From: JAAYYM01 sp964638005
Lineage (GTDB): Bacteria; Bacillota; Clostridia; Lachnospirales; Lachnospiraceae
Direction: 5' to 3'
DNA: 64,000 bases
Assembly: GCA_964638005.1 (NCBI GenBank)
Contig: CAZWXS010000004.1
Coordinates: forward strand, 43,398 to 107,397
Each line of letters begins with the position of its first letter. Positions within the stretch are counted from its first letter, which is position 1. Made by a program: the position numbers and the translations under genes. Shown here piece by piece: positions 53,877 to 62,572 of the stretch. The notes beneath the pieces are model-generated. The model saw only the letters and a list, made by a program, of their open reading frames with translations, searched no databases and had not been told where the DNA came from.

Positions 53877-54071
53877 TTAAAGTGGCTGTTCCGGTATAAC
53901 AAGTGCTGCAATCAGATAAGCAATGATTCCGCCGCCGGTCAACGCAATCAGCACCATGATCAACCGTACGATGGTCGGATCCATCTTTAAATATTCGGCA
54001 AATCCTCCGCACACTCCGCAAATCACCCTATCTGTTCTTGACTTATATAATCTTCTGATTTCATCCTGCAT
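53877..54071 (-). CDS. PspC-domain protein
   Basis: 64 residues. The PspC signature is clear: YKSRTDRVICGVCGGFAEYL, then DPTIVRLIMVLIALTGGG, with one membrane hairpin at the C-terminus. PspC proteins respond to envelope stress. It is the last gene of the PadR-DUF1700-DUF4097-PspC operon, 34 bases after the DUF4097 gene. ATG after GAGGAGG. Confidence 0.92.
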   Translation of the reverse strand: MQDEIRRLYKSRTDRVICGVCGGFAEYLKMDPTIVRLIMVLIALTGGGIIAYLIAALVIPEQPL

Positions 54072-54105
54072 AATTCATTCCTCCTCTATGCTTATTTTAT
54101 AACAT

Positions 54106-55044
54106 TCAGTCTTCAAATTCAATGACAATCCCACCAAGATCACAATCGACATCCATCGTCTTCGCCGCGCTGTTATCAATTCTTTTTTCTCCTGCAACCG
54201 CCGCAAACTGACGTCCCCCGATGGTAATAGAACCCATAGCACATTCCACCTGATAATCGAAATCCGCTTCTGATCCCTGCACATCTAACTCCACATTTCC
54301 CATGTCACACGATATGCTTACATCCTCTTTCAACTCTCCCTGATAGTATATCGTGCCCATTCCGACCTCGTATTCCGCGGTTCCAAAGGAACAGTCTCTC
54401 AGATTAACAGCACCTGCACTTACCTGTATGTCTGCATTTCCTGCAATGATATCGCTTCCCTTTAGTTCTCCCGCGCCGACTTCTGCCATCAGATCCTCTG
54501 TCTTAAGTCCTAATATCTGACCCGTACCTGCACCCAATTCGATTTCAACACTGTCCGGAGCTTCATCCTTCGGTATGTAGAGAACGACACGCTGCTTTTT
54601 GATGCCGGCATATTCATTTGACCAGGCTTTTCCTCTGATGATCAATACCGAACCCTGCTTATAGCATCTCAAGTTATAGGTATTGTCAGCTTCCATCTTA
54701 TAATTGCTGTCCTCTGATTCTTGAATGAGAAGTTCTCCTGCCTCAAGACTGATTTCAATTTCATCAATCTCATCTGCCATTCCAAGTGCTTCTTCTTCAT
54801 AATCAATCAGATCGGCATCTTCGATTTCGTCCTCATACTCAAAATCTCCTATATCAATATCATCACTGCCAACGGAAAAATGGATTCCGTTCGGCGTAAT
54901 GCTCCCATAGTTGAGCCCGCCTCTTCTACCCAGTTCATAAGTCTGTCTCAGTCCGCCGAATACCGCGCCCAGTACAAAGAATACCAAGCCGACTGCGGCC
55001 AGAATCCCTGCCACATAAAGGCAGCCTTTTATAAATTTATTCAT
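54106..55044 (-). CDS. DUF4097 beta-strand repeat protein
   Basis: 312 residues. One N-terminal membrane helix (GCLYVAGILAAVGLVFFVLG), an acidic linker, and a C-terminal half of short beta-strand repeats (DIIAGNADIQVSAGAVNLRD, then CSFGTAEYEVGMGTIYYQGE), typical of DUF4097 adhesin-like proteins often found with DUF1700 and PspC. The repeats would face outside. Its start overlaps the DUF1700 stop (ATGA type). Function in the operon is unknown; it may sense or stabilise the envelope. Confidence 0.85.
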   Translation of the reverse strand: MNKFIKGCLYVAGILAAVGLVFFVLGAVFGGLRQTYELGRRGGLNYGSITPNGIHFSVGSDDIDIGDFEYEDEIEDADLIDYEEEALGMADEIDEIEISLEAGELLIQESEDSNYKMEADNTYNLRCYKQGSVLIIRGKAWSNEYAGIKKQRVVLYIPKDEAPDSVEIELGAGTGQILGLKTEDLMAEVGAGELKGSDIIAGNADIQVSAGAVNLRDCSFGTAEYEVGMGTIYYQGELKEDVSISCDMGNVELDVQGSEADFDYQVECAMGSITIGGRQFAAVAGEKRIDNSAAKTMDVDCDLGGIVIEFED

Positions 55045-55799
55045 ACCACTACCTCCTTCTTACGAAACGGCAATCCACAGACATATACAATGCCTTTAAA
55101 AATAGCCGGAAGTGCCTTTCCGCACAGCAATACCGTCAATAGTACAAACAGCAGTCCAAGCGCTGCCATCAGCAATGCCGCACCTATCAATACAAATCCT
55201 ACGAACGGCATCGACGGAAGATTGATGCATGCAACAATAAACAGAGCGACCGCTGCTGCAATCAGCCCGACTGCCGCTGCCGCAAACCCGATGATCAATC
55301 CGAATAACGCAGAGAATATCGTTATAACAACCGATACGACCAATGATAAGACAGCTGCCGCACATGGCAGTCCCACCGGAATGAGCAGGATACACAAAAT
55401 CACAATCAATGCTGTCTTCCCTGCACTGTTTTTAGGTGGCGTATAGCCATTTTCTGTACTGCTGCTCTGTGCATTTCCGGTCTTTGTGCTGTCATTTGGT
55501 GTATTTCCCGTCTGTCCTGCCGCAGCATTGACCGCCGGTACTGCCTCCGCACTATAGGCAGGATTCTTATATCCTTTTTCGGTAAACTCTCCGCTTTCCT
55601 TATCTTTTGCATTCAGCTCTGCCTTGATTGCCTGCGCAACCTTTTGCGGTGATTCCAGTTCTTTTATGACTTTCTCTTCATTTTCTGTGCCTGCTTCGTC
55701 GAAATAGTCTGCATAGTATTTTAAAGCTTCTGTTCTTTCACTGACCGGAAGTTCTCCAAGCAATGCACCCAGTTGCTGCATAAATTCTGCTCTATTCAT
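55041..55799 (-). CDS. DUF1700 membrane protein
   Basis: About 252 residues. The N-terminal cytoplasmic domain is the DUF1700 signature (MNRAEFMQQLGALLGELPVS, EALKYYADYFDEAGTE, VIKELESPQKVAQAIKAEL), followed by a Thr/Asn-rich linker and several membrane helices. Members are paired with PadR regulators. I use ATG 55799, which follows GGAGGGG and overlaps the padR stop; an upstream in-frame ATG would read through that site. Function is unknown beyond the operon context. Confidence 0.85.
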   Translation of the reverse strand: MNRAEFMQQLGALLGELPVSERTEALKYYADYFDEAGTENEEKVIKELESPQKVAQAIKAELNAKDKESGEFTEKGYKNPAYSAEAVPAVNAAAGQTGNTPNDSTKTGNAQSSSTENGYTPPKNSAGKTALIVILCILLIPVGLPCAAAVLSLVVSVVITIFSALFGLIIGFAAAAVGLIAAAVALFIVACINLPSMPFVGFVLIGAALLMAALGLLFVLLTVLLCGKALPAIFKGIVYVCGLPFRKKEVVV

Positions 55800-56118
55800 C
55801 TTTATCCCCTCCTGTAAACATGCTTGAGATCTTGGCGGAATACTCATTCCATTCTGTTTCATATAAATGCAGCTGTGCAGAGCCCTTGTCCGTCACCTTG
55901 TAATAACGTCTGTTCCTGCCTCCGCACTCCATATCATATACTTCAAGGCAATCGTCTTTCTGCAGCCTCCGAAGTACAGGATACAAGGTCGATTCCGATA
56001 TTTCTATCACGCGTCTTACATCCTGTGTGATCCTGTAACCATATGTACCGTCGCGTTCTTTGGAAACTACCGCCAGCACAATCGCATCTAATAATGCCGC
56101 GCCTGTATTGAACACCAT
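55792..56118 (-). CDS. PadR-family transcriptional regulator
   Basis: 108 residues. A winged-HTH repressor of the short PadR type: LDAIVLAVVSKERDGTYGYR, RVIEISESTLYPVLRRLQKD, and the tyrosine-rich YYKVTDKGSAQLHLY end. The first gene of the envelope operon; by family habit it represses its own operon and is released by an effector. A palindrome overlies the -10 of the promoter upstream. Start ATG 56118 after AAAAGGAG. Confidence 0.92.
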   Translation of the reverse strand: MVFNTGAALLDAIVLAVVSKERDGTYGYRITQDVRRVIEISESTLYPVLRRLQKDDCLEVYDMECGGRNRRYYKVTDKGSAQLHLYETEWNEYSAKISSMFTGGDKDE

Positions 56119-56156
56119 AGTATCAACTCCTTTTCTGTATTGCTTCTGATGTGATT

Positions 56157-56185
56157 ACTATACGACGTATAATATTGCCTGTCAA
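56157..56185 (-). promoter_or_regulatory. Promoter of the padR operon
   Basis: Minus strand TTGACA (56185-56180), 17-base spacer, TATAGT (56162-56157). Confidence 0.8.
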
Positions 56186-56208
56186 TATATATTATACATG
56201 TCATGACA
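56159..56208. promoter_or_regulatory. Candidate PadR operator sites
   Basis: TATACG-A-CGTATA (56159-56171) is a perfect palindrome covering part of the -10, and TGTCATGACA (56199-56208) is a second one upstream of the -35. Both fit a PadR dimer that represses its own promoter. Confidence 0.6.
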
Positions 56209-56269
56209 AATGTCATTCAATGTTGTGACAAGCGTATTAGCAGTAGCCGACAGGACTCTTTTTAAGCAA

Positions 56270-56306
56270 CAGAAAACGTCCACATTTCGCATGTGGACGT
56301 TTTCTG
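56270..56306. terminator. Strong bidirectional hairpin between padR and the 56.3-kb gene
   Basis: Sixteen-base perfect arms CAGAAAACGTCCACAT and ATGTGGACGTTTTCTG with a five-base loop. It lies about 35 bases beyond the end of the minus-strand gene at 56341. The rest of 56119-56340 holds the padR promoter. Confidence 0.75.
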
Positions 56307-56340
56307 AGAGTTCTTCCTATTAAATCTGTTACTACCTTGC

Positions 56341-56649
56341 CTAGAGTGAGATATCCTCTAACTCCCGCTGTTTCTGTTGTACCGCTACATCTTCCATGAC
56401 TGCTGCACGGGACTTTCCTGCCCTGACCAAATCCATCATATCGGAATACAATCCATATGTATTTGATCTGCCTTTCTCGGAAGGTGTATATACTTCCTCT
56501 GCTTCCTTCACGGACGAAGCCGCCGCTGTCGCTGTTTCCGTCAGTTCATCTTCATCCTTGAAGATCTCAGCCTTCGGTATATCCGGTACGCGGGACATAT
56601 CCTGCATCATCATGGCAAGATATTGATCCGATATTCCGCTGATATTCAT
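56341..56649 (-). CDS. Unknown small acidic protein
   Basis: About 102 residues from ATG 56649 (frame open to 56700, where the first codon would be TTG). No recognised family. It starts MNISGISDQYLAMMMQDMSR, has an Ala/Thr-rich middle (TETATAAASSVKEAEE) and a helical, charged end (RAAVMEDVAVQQKQRELEDI). No signal peptide or membrane segment. No start has a well-placed ribosome binding site. Located between the padR terminator and the AraC gene, same strand as both. Confidence 0.6.
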   Translation of the reverse strand: MNISGISDQYLAMMMQDMSRVPDIPKAEIFKDEDELTETATAAASSVKEAEEVYTPSEKGRSNTYGLYSDMMDLVRAGKSRAAVMEDVAVQQKQRELEDISL

Positions 56650-56736
56650 ATTGGCTGTCACTTCCTTCTGTCTCATCCTTGATACTATATATTTCGGCAA
56701 AAAGAGAAATTTGATTATAGGAAGCGCAGAATTTTC

Positions 56737-57624
56737 TCATTCCAAATTCTTTTTTCGATATACACTCGGTGAGCAGCCGATGACACTTAGGAATTCCCGA
56801 TTATAATAACTTATGTTATTGAATCCAACCTGCTGTGCTATCTCTCCGATCTTATAATCTGTCTCTTCCAACAGCGTACAGCTTCTGAGAATCCGAAAGC
56901 GCACGACATATGCAATCGGAGACATATGCAGGATTTCCTTAAAGGAACGGCAAAACTGTCCTTCGCTCATGGGAATCATGGATGCCAGTTCACGCAGAGA
57001 CAGTTCTTCATTAAAGTGCTCGTGAATATGGTTTAGTACAGGCTCGATCCTCTTTAGTTTATAATTTCGACGCTCACCGGCCTCCTGTGATATCTTTTCT
57101 GTCGGATTATGATAGCACAGATTCCATATCTTCAAGAGCTCGCTTCTGACCCACAGTTCCTCACGCGCAAGCTCATCATCCTTCATAACACAGATGCCGT
57201 TCACCCGTGCTATTACCTCCTGCTGCCATTCTATCGATGAATTCAGCATACTGCACAGGATTCGATTGCCGACAAGCACAGGATAGATGTACTTCGCATA
57301 TGCCGGTGCATTGACATGATCTATGAGGACTGTCGGCTGAAATACCAGCGCATGACAGTCACATTCCATTCCTTCATAGGAACGAGCCATGTGCAATGCA
57401 TTTGCATTGACAAATACACCCTCATTCTCTCTGAGGATGTATTCCTTTTCTTCTATCGTATAGATCACTGCGCCCTTCGTCACCACGAAGAATTCTAATT
57501 CACTGTGCCAGTGCAGATAAAAAAAGATATCGTCCTCACATGAATAGTGAAGACGATGTATCCCTATCGGCAACAAGGGCGTCCCATGTTGGTTCTGTTC
57601 CAATAACATTGACTTGGATTTCAT
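56737..57624 (-). CDS. AraC-family transcriptional regulator with cupin N-terminus
   Basis: 295 residues. The N-terminal half is a cupin-like effector domain (FFYLHWHSELEFFVVTKGAV), the C-terminal ~100 residues two HTH motifs: LSLRELASMIPMSEGQFCRS and IGEIAQQVGFNNISYYNRE. Probably senses a sugar. It follows the leader-peptide-like gene by 14 bases and lies near the divergent GH31 gene, so control of the xylosidase or of its own operon is likely. ATG after GGAGG. Confidence 0.9.
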   Translation of the reverse strand: MKSKSMLLEQNQHGTPLLPIGIHRLHYSCEDDIFFYLHWHSELEFFVVTKGAVIYTIEEKEYILRENEGVFVNANALHMARSYEGMECDCHALVFQPTVLIDHVNAPAYAKYIYPVLVGNRILCSMLNSSIEWQQEVIARVNGICVMKDDELAREELWVRSELLKIWNLCYHNPTEKISQEAGERRNYKLKRIEPVLNHIHEHFNEELSLRELASMIPMSEGQFCRSFKEILHMSPIAYVVRFRILRSCTLLEETDYKIGEIAQQVGFNNISYYNREFLSVIGCSPSVYRKKNLE

Positions 57625-57638
57625 CTGCTACCTCCGAA

Positions 57639-57881
57639 TCATCCGCACGAAATATGAACCTTGTGACAATATGGGCATTCATACTCGTCTGCATCCAGAT
57701 TGGTAATGATAAATGCCTTGCCGCAACCCGCATTCTGACAAGCAAACATAAATCCCTTGCCTGCTCCCCCTTCTGCCTTCAATCCCACTACACGTACTTT
57801 GCCTTTGCTCTTGCCCGGAAGAACTCCGCCACTTACCTTGTCCAGTTCATCATCCTGCAGCTGTACTGCCTTTTCATTCAT
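57639..57881 (-). CDS. Small protein with double-glycine leader motif and C-terminal zinc ribbon
   Basis: 80 residues. The N-terminus MNEKAVQLQDDELDKVSGGV matches the bacteriocin-type leader pattern L-x-x-x-E-L-x-x-V-x-G-G, normally cut by a PCAT-type ABC exporter. After the GG, a basic linker leads to a cysteine-containing domain: CQNAGCGKAF (Cys-x4-Cys), CPYC and a final Cys. The spacing resembles a zinc ribbon. No exporter, modification enzyme or immunity gene is in the window. It may be a RiPP-like precursor, or a zinc-ribbon protein whose N-terminus happens to look like a leader. Good ribosome binding site AGGAGG, promoter upstream; AraC gene 14 bases downstream. Confidence 0.7.
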   Translation of the reverse strand: MNEKAVQLQDDELDKVSGGVLPGKSKGKVRVVGLKAEGGAGKGFMFACQNAGCGKAFIITNLDADEYECPYCHKVHISCG

Positions 57882-57965
57882 AAGTTATACCTCCTGTCCT
57901 ATGTAACCGTCTGTACTGTTCATCTGTCCACTCATAAAATAATACGATGTCGGACATATTTGGTC

Positions 57966-57994
57966 ACAATATAGACCGTTATTTGTTTTGTCAA
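57966..57994 (-). promoter_or_regulatory. Promoter of the leader-peptide-like gene and araC
   Basis: Minus strand TTGACA (57994-57989), 17-base spacer, TATTGT (57971-57966). It lies in the 250-base gap shared with the divergent GH31 gene; a clear GH31 promoter could not be assigned. Confidence 0.65.
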
Positions 57995-58139
57995 TATTGT
58001 GTTATTTTTCGACGATATTATTATAGATAAGCGTCAAAAAAATGAATATACTATCATTATACACAGATGTACAGCATTTGTACAGCGTAGTTGATGCGAT
58101 TCTATTGTAAAAAATCGCTGCATTCAGGAAAGGATGGAT

Positions 58140-60473
58140 ATGCTCATGATATTTTCAGATGGATTCTGGCTCACCAGAAACGGATATGAAACAAACTATG
58201 CCACACACGCTTATGAAATAGAAACAACTCAAAATGCAATCAAACTGCTTGTCACGCCTGCCAAGGTCACAAACCGCGGCATGACTCTTGCCGGTCCGAA
58301 CCTTGAAATCACATATTCTTCAACGATTCCTGATGTCATCAAGGTGAACATCGTGCACTATAAAGGAATCGTAGATCGTGCTCCGCATTTTGAACTCAAC
58401 ACGGGGACTGACACCGACTATACCCCTGATATTCGGGAAACCGATGAATACGTGGAACTCATTTCCGGCAAAACAGCCGTCAAGATTATGAAAGATACCT
58501 GGAAATTTAGTTATACCTATGAAGGAAAGATCATGACCGGCGGCGGCTGGCGTTCCACTTCCATCATCGAGGAAGCACCCTACCGTACGGCAGAACGTTT
58601 GAAGCCACTTGAGAATGACACATTCTTTGCATATCCGGCTGACAACCGCTCTACCTTTATCCGCGAACAGTTATGTTTGTCCTCAGGTGAGTATATCTAT
58701 GGCTTTGGTGAGAAGTTCACACCATTTACCAAAAACGGACAGAACGTAGAAATCTGGAATTCCGACGGCGGAACCTGTACACCGCAGAGCTACAAGAGCA
58801 TTCCGTTTTATGTATCCTCACGCGGCTACGGCGTATTTGTCAACACGCCTGACCGAGTATCCTACGAAGTCGCATCAGATACCGTATCCAAGGTTTCCTT
58901 TACCGTACAAGGTGAGGAACTTGAATACTTTGTGTTCGGAAGCGACAGCATTGCCGATACGCTGAAATTGTATACGAACCTTACAGGAAAGCCCGCCCTG
59001 CCGCCTGCATTTACATTCGGTCTATGGCTGACGACTTCTTTTACAACTACTTATGATGAAAAGACGATTACCTCTTTTATAGACGGCATGGCCGACAGAG
59101 ATATCCCCTTGCAGGTTTTCCACTTTGACTGCTTCTGGATGAAAGAATATGAATTATGCAACATGCAGTGGAATCTGGAGCAATTCCCGGATCCCAAGGC
59201 AATGCTCGGCAGGTTGAAAGAAAAGGGACTCAAATCCTGTGTTTGGATCAATCCATACATCGCACAACGTTCCTCTATGTTTGATGAGGGTGTAGAAGGC
59301 GGTTATTTCATCAAGAAAACAAACGGAGACATATTCCAGTGCGATCTGTGGCAGCCCGGTATGGCTATCGTGGACTTTACAAATCCCGCTGCCTGCAAAT
59401 GGTATACAGATAAATTACGTGCGTTATGTGATATGGGTGTCGATACCTTTAAGACGGATTTTGCAGAACGTATCCCAACGAAAGACATTGTATATTATGA
59501 TGGCTCTGACCCGATTAAAATGCATAACTACTATACATTCCTTTACAACAAATGTGTATTCTCACTGTTAGAAGAATACTACGGAAAGAATCAGGCATGT
59601 CTTTTTGCCCGCAGTGCAACTGCCGGCGGACAGCAGTTCCCGGTACACTGGGGCGGTGACTGCTCTGCCGAATACAGTTCCATGGCAGAGACTCTGCGCG
59701 GAGGACTTTCGCTCTGCATGTCAGGTTTCGGCTTCTTCAGCCATGACATTTCCGGCTTTGAAGCAACCGCAACACCCGATATTTATAAGAGATGGTCTGC
59801 ATTCGGACTGCTTTCTTCGCATTCCCGACTGCACGGAAGCAGCTCTTACAGAGTGCCTTGGCTCTTTGATGAGGAATCCTGTGATGTACTCCGTTTCTTC
59901 ACAAAGTTAAAAGGTCGCCTGATGCCTTATATCTTCGCGCAGGCTGTTCAGACACATGAAACAGGTGTGCCGATGATGCGTGCAATGGTCATGGATCACG
60001 CCTATGATCCGACCTGTCTGCCGCTTGACAGACAGTATATGTTCGGTGACAATCTGCTGGTAGCTCCGATTTTAAACGAAGACTCCGTGGCTGAATACTA
60101 TGTACCTCTTGAGGCCGACGGAACGCGCGGCAGCTGGACGGATATCATTACCGGCAAGCAGTATGAAGGCGGCAGCTGGTACAGACACACCTGCTCCTAT
60201 ATGGAAATGCCGATACTTGCAAAACCTAACAGCATCGTTGCTTACGGCAATTTTGAAAGAAACTTTGAATATGACTATCTTGCAGATACCGAATTCGTAA
60301 TCTATCAGCTGGAAGAAGGCAAGACAGCAACATGCGCCATCTATAATACGCAGGCAGAAAAGGTCTTTGAATTAACGGCAACAAATTCAGACGGAAATAT
60401 CAGCGTTACACATAAGTGCTTCGGTGCGCTGACAGATGCCGCACTCCCTACATTCAAGGTTACCACTAAATAA
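58140..60473 (+). CDS. GH31 alpha-xylosidase (YicI-like)
   Basis: About 777 residues. Family 31 retaining alpha-glycosidase, close in layout to E. coli YicI, which removes alpha-xylose from xyloglucan oligosaccharides. The nucleophile Asp is in TFKTDFAERIPTKD and the acid/base Asp is in PVHWGGDCSAEYSSMAETLR; FWMKEYELCNMQWN and MFGDNLLVAPIL are also typical. Where YicI reads KTDFGE this has KTDFAE. No signal peptide, so cytoplasmic. ATG 58140 is six bases after AGGAAAGG; the first ATG (58134) touches it and a third (58146) also fits the family start. No transporter lies nearby. Confidence 0.9.
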   Translation: MLMIFSDGFWLTRNGYETNYATHAYEIETTQNAIKLLVTPAKVTNRGMTLAGPNLEITYSSTIPDVIKVNIVHYKGIVDRAPHFELNTGTDTDYTPDIRETDEYVELISGKTAVKIMKDTWKFSYTYEGKIMTGGGWRSTSIIEEAPYRTAERLKPLENDTFFAYPADNRSTFIREQLCLSSGEYIYGFGEKFTPFTKNGQNVEIWNSDGGTCTPQSYKSIPFYVSSRGYGVFVNTPDRVSYEVASDTVSKVSFTVQGEELEYFVFGSDSIADTLKLYTNLTGKPALPPAFTFGLWLTTSFTTTYDEKTITSFIDGMADRDIPLQVFHFDCFWMKEYELCNMQWNLEQFPDPKAMLGRLKEKGLKSCVWINPYIAQRSSMFDEGVEGGYFIKKTNGDIFQCDLWQPGMAIVDFTNPAACKWYTDKLRALCDMGVDTFKTDFAERIPTKDIVYYDGSDPIKMHNYYTFLYNKCVFSLLEEYYGKNQACLFARSATAGGQQFPVHWGGDCSAEYSSMAETLRGGLSLCMSGFGFFSHDISGFEATATPDIYKRWSAFGLLSSHSRLHGSSSYRVPWLFDEESCDVLRFFTKLKGRLMPYIFAQAVQTHETGVPMMRAMVMDHAYDPTCLPLDRQYMFGDNLLVAPILNEDSVAEYYVPLEADGTRGSWTDIITGKQYEGGSWYRHTCSYMEMPILAKPNSIVAYGNFERNFEYDYLADTEFVIYQLEEGKTATCAIYNTQAEKVFELTATNSDGNISVTHKCFGALTDAALPTFKVTTK

Positions 60474-60540
60474 GCTTACTTCTACATTTTGATAAAGTCT
60501 GTGGCTGCTTCACCACAGATTCCTTCCAAATCCCTTTATG

Positions 60541-60585
60541 AAAAGGACACCCTCCGCCGATGCTACCGGCGCGGATGTCCTTTTT
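60541..60585 (+). terminator. Terminator of the GH31 gene
   Basis: Arms AAAAGGACA and TGTCCTTTT with an inner CGCCG/CGGCG stem, followed by TTTTT. The remaining sequence up to 60816 holds the small minus-strand gene. Confidence 0.8.
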
Positions 60586-60671
60586 GCATGGCAGACAATC
60601 AATCCCGTATTCGAATCAATCTCTATTCTGGCATCCTTCAATATAACATCCATGTCATAGTATTCTCCGTC

Positions 60672-60758
60672 TTAACAGAAGTCACAATTCCCGATATCAG
60701 GCATGCCAAGCCGCTTCTGATTGACCGTCTGTGTGAAAAATTCCGAAAATCTACTCAT
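60672..60758 (-). pseudogene. Possible broken small gene, 28 codons then in-frame TAA
   Basis: ATG 60758 has GGAGG seven bases upstream and encodes MSRFSEFFTQTVNQKRLGMP and eight more residues, ending DFC before a TAA at 60674-60672. The same frame stays open for 53 more codons to 60512, and the first part of that reads as protein-like (DGEYYDMDVILKDARIEIDS). This may be a complete 28-residue gene, or a longer gene interrupted by a nonsense mutation. It lies 58 bases behind the DUF4173-like gene on the same strand. No family is recognised. Confidence 0.45.
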
Positions 60759-60816
60759 ATCTCATCCTCCAAAGATGATTTTTCTCCCGTGTAATCCTTT
60801 TTATCTGTTCAAATTG

Positions 60817-62346
60817 TTATTTAGACTGCTGTTCCTGTACTGATTGGTAAGCAATAAATTTTGATAAATTCCATGTTCTGAAATTCAGATCCGCACCGGC
60901 CCGATGGCCTTCATAATACACATCGGTTCTATAGTCCTCCTCATATGCCGCGAAATCCTCCTCATTCATATAAGCATTCATTGCCGGGATCTTATCCACA
61001 GACAAACGATGCAGATAATCGTAATCCATATTAAAAGAACTGCTTGCATGTGCAGTGGTCAGATTGTACTTTGTAATCCAGTAATCCTGATGGCTGAAAG
61101 ACAAGCACAGATAGGAACATGTAACCACGATCATGCAATAACGGAACAGAGGAAATACCGGTTTGAAAATGCTTATGACCACCCCGGTCAACAATATGAT
61201 CAATACCACCAGACTCCAAAGTACCAATACACGCGTGAATGTCAGGCAATACGCCTTCACATAAAGCATCATACGATAAATGGAAGATGCAATCATAATA
61301 TAGGTGCATCCGGACAGCACTGTCAGAATACCCTTCAATACTTTATGCTCTCTAAAACGACCTAGACACACCAATACCAGTACCAGATTCAGCAGACATA
61401 CAAACAGCAGTTGGAAATATCCCTGTCTTGCATACTCTGCATAGGAACGTCCGTATGGAATCTTCATGCCGCCCATAAACAGATACACGACCTGAATCAG
61501 ACAAAATACCACGTAGACAAACGTCAGAACCGAGGTAAAGGTAATTGCGACGATCGGCTCGCCTGTACGCTTATTGACCATCTCCTCCCTCAAGTCCTTG
61601 CTGACCACCGCACACAGATAAGAATATGCTGCAAAGAATGCAAAGATTGTCAGGAACAAGATACCAAAGAAATCGATCGGAACCAGATTCCCAAATTCAA
61701 ATACCTTGCCAAGCAGACGGTCGAATACCATATCCGCAGATGACAAAAGCACAAGAACAACCAGCAGGAGCGGCACTGTAATCAAGAGACCATACCACAC
61801 ATATTTCCCTTTTCCGTCCGGCTTCTTGGAACGGTTCTTCATAAAGTAACTCAAATGTATGAACGGCTGTATGACATGCACCATTGCCGATATCGCTGTA
61901 TACAGGACAGTCCCCAGATATTTGGCAAAATTCCATTTGGTGTCTTCATATGTATGATGAACCATGAAACTGCCGATCAACAACAAGATTCCAAAGAAAT
62001 TGAAGGTCTGTATCGGAGCAGAATCCGTCGTAAAGGTAGAAATGCCAAGCAGCACAGAACATATGATATAAAACAGAGCATCTTTCTTCAGCTGCATGTT
62101 CAACGTCTTCATACAGAAAACCAGATAATAGTATGTGCCTCCCACAAACAGCGGGAACGTAATACCCACCAGATTCTTATACAGACAGAAGGTATAAAAA
62201 ACTGCATACACTAAAGTTGCAAGAGCAATCGGGCCAAAGTGGTCACGGATCTGCCGTACTCTCAGCTCTGATGCAGACGGGTGATGCTGCGGCACCTCCG
62301 TCTGATTTTGTGTTGTGATGAATTCTACATTTTCAAGTTCTGACAT
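60817..62346 (-). CDS. DUF4173-like polytopic membrane protein
   Basis: About 509 residues with ten or more membrane helices. The motif IPYGRSYAEYARQGYFQLLF near residue 300 is typical of the DUF4173/DUF4153-type family; function unknown. A small extracytoplasmic or cytoplasmic tail of ~80 residues follows the last helix. ATG 62346 lies nine bases after AAGGAGG and is preferred to the upstream frame. The XRE gene ends next to this start, so the DUF2975-XRE pair and this gene are one operon. Confidence 0.8.
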   Translation of the reverse strand: MSELENVEFITTQNQTEVPQHHPSASELRVRQIRDHFGPIALATLVYAVFYTFCLYKNLVGITFPLFVGGTYYYLVFCMKTLNMQLKKDALFYIICSVLLGISTFTTDSAPIQTFNFFGILLLIGSFMVHHTYEDTKWNFAKYLGTVLYTAISAMVHVIQPFIHLSYFMKNRSKKPDGKGKYVWYGLLITVPLLLVVLVLLSSADMVFDRLLGKVFEFGNLVPIDFFGILFLTIFAFFAAYSYLCAVVSKDLREEMVNKRTGEPIVAITFTSVLTFVYVVFCLIQVVYLFMGGMKIPYGRSYAEYARQGYFQLLFVCLLNLVLVLVCLGRFREHKVLKGILTVLSGCTYIMIASSIYRMMLYVKAYCLTFTRVLVLWSLVVLIILLTGVVISIFKPVFPLFRYCMIVVTCSYLCLSFSHQDYWITKYNLTTAHASSSFNMDYDYLHRLSVDKIPAMNAYMNEEDFAAYEEDYRTDVYYEGHRAGADLNFRTWNLSKFIAYQSVQEQQSK

Positions 62347-62347
62347 T

Positions 62348-62560
62348 TTATTCTTCCTCCTTACGATATTCCAAGATATCTCCCGGTTGACAGTCCAATG
62401 CTTCACAGATTGCCTCAAGCGTAGAGAATCTCATTGCTTTTGCTTTATTATTTTTCAGGATCGACAGGTTTGCCATGGTAATGTCTACCTTCTCAGCCAG
62501 TTCCGTCAGTCCCATCTTTCGTTTGGCCATGACAACATCCAGATTTACGATGATCGACAT
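62348..62560 (-). CDS. XRE-family small HTH regulator (YozG-like)
   Basis: 70 residues, all HTH: LDVVMAKRKMGLTELAEKVD, ITMANLSILKNNKAKAMRFS, then LEAICEALDCQPGDILEY. This is the YozG/Cro type regularly paired with DUF2975 membrane proteins, here 12 bases upstream. Likely represses or activates its own operon. ATG 62560 is eight bases after AGGAGG. Confidence 0.92.
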   Translation of the reverse strand: MSIIVNLDVVMAKRKMGLTELAEKVDITMANLSILKNNKAKAMRFSTLEAICEALDCQPGDILEYRKEEE

Positions 62561-62572
62561 ATACACTACCTC

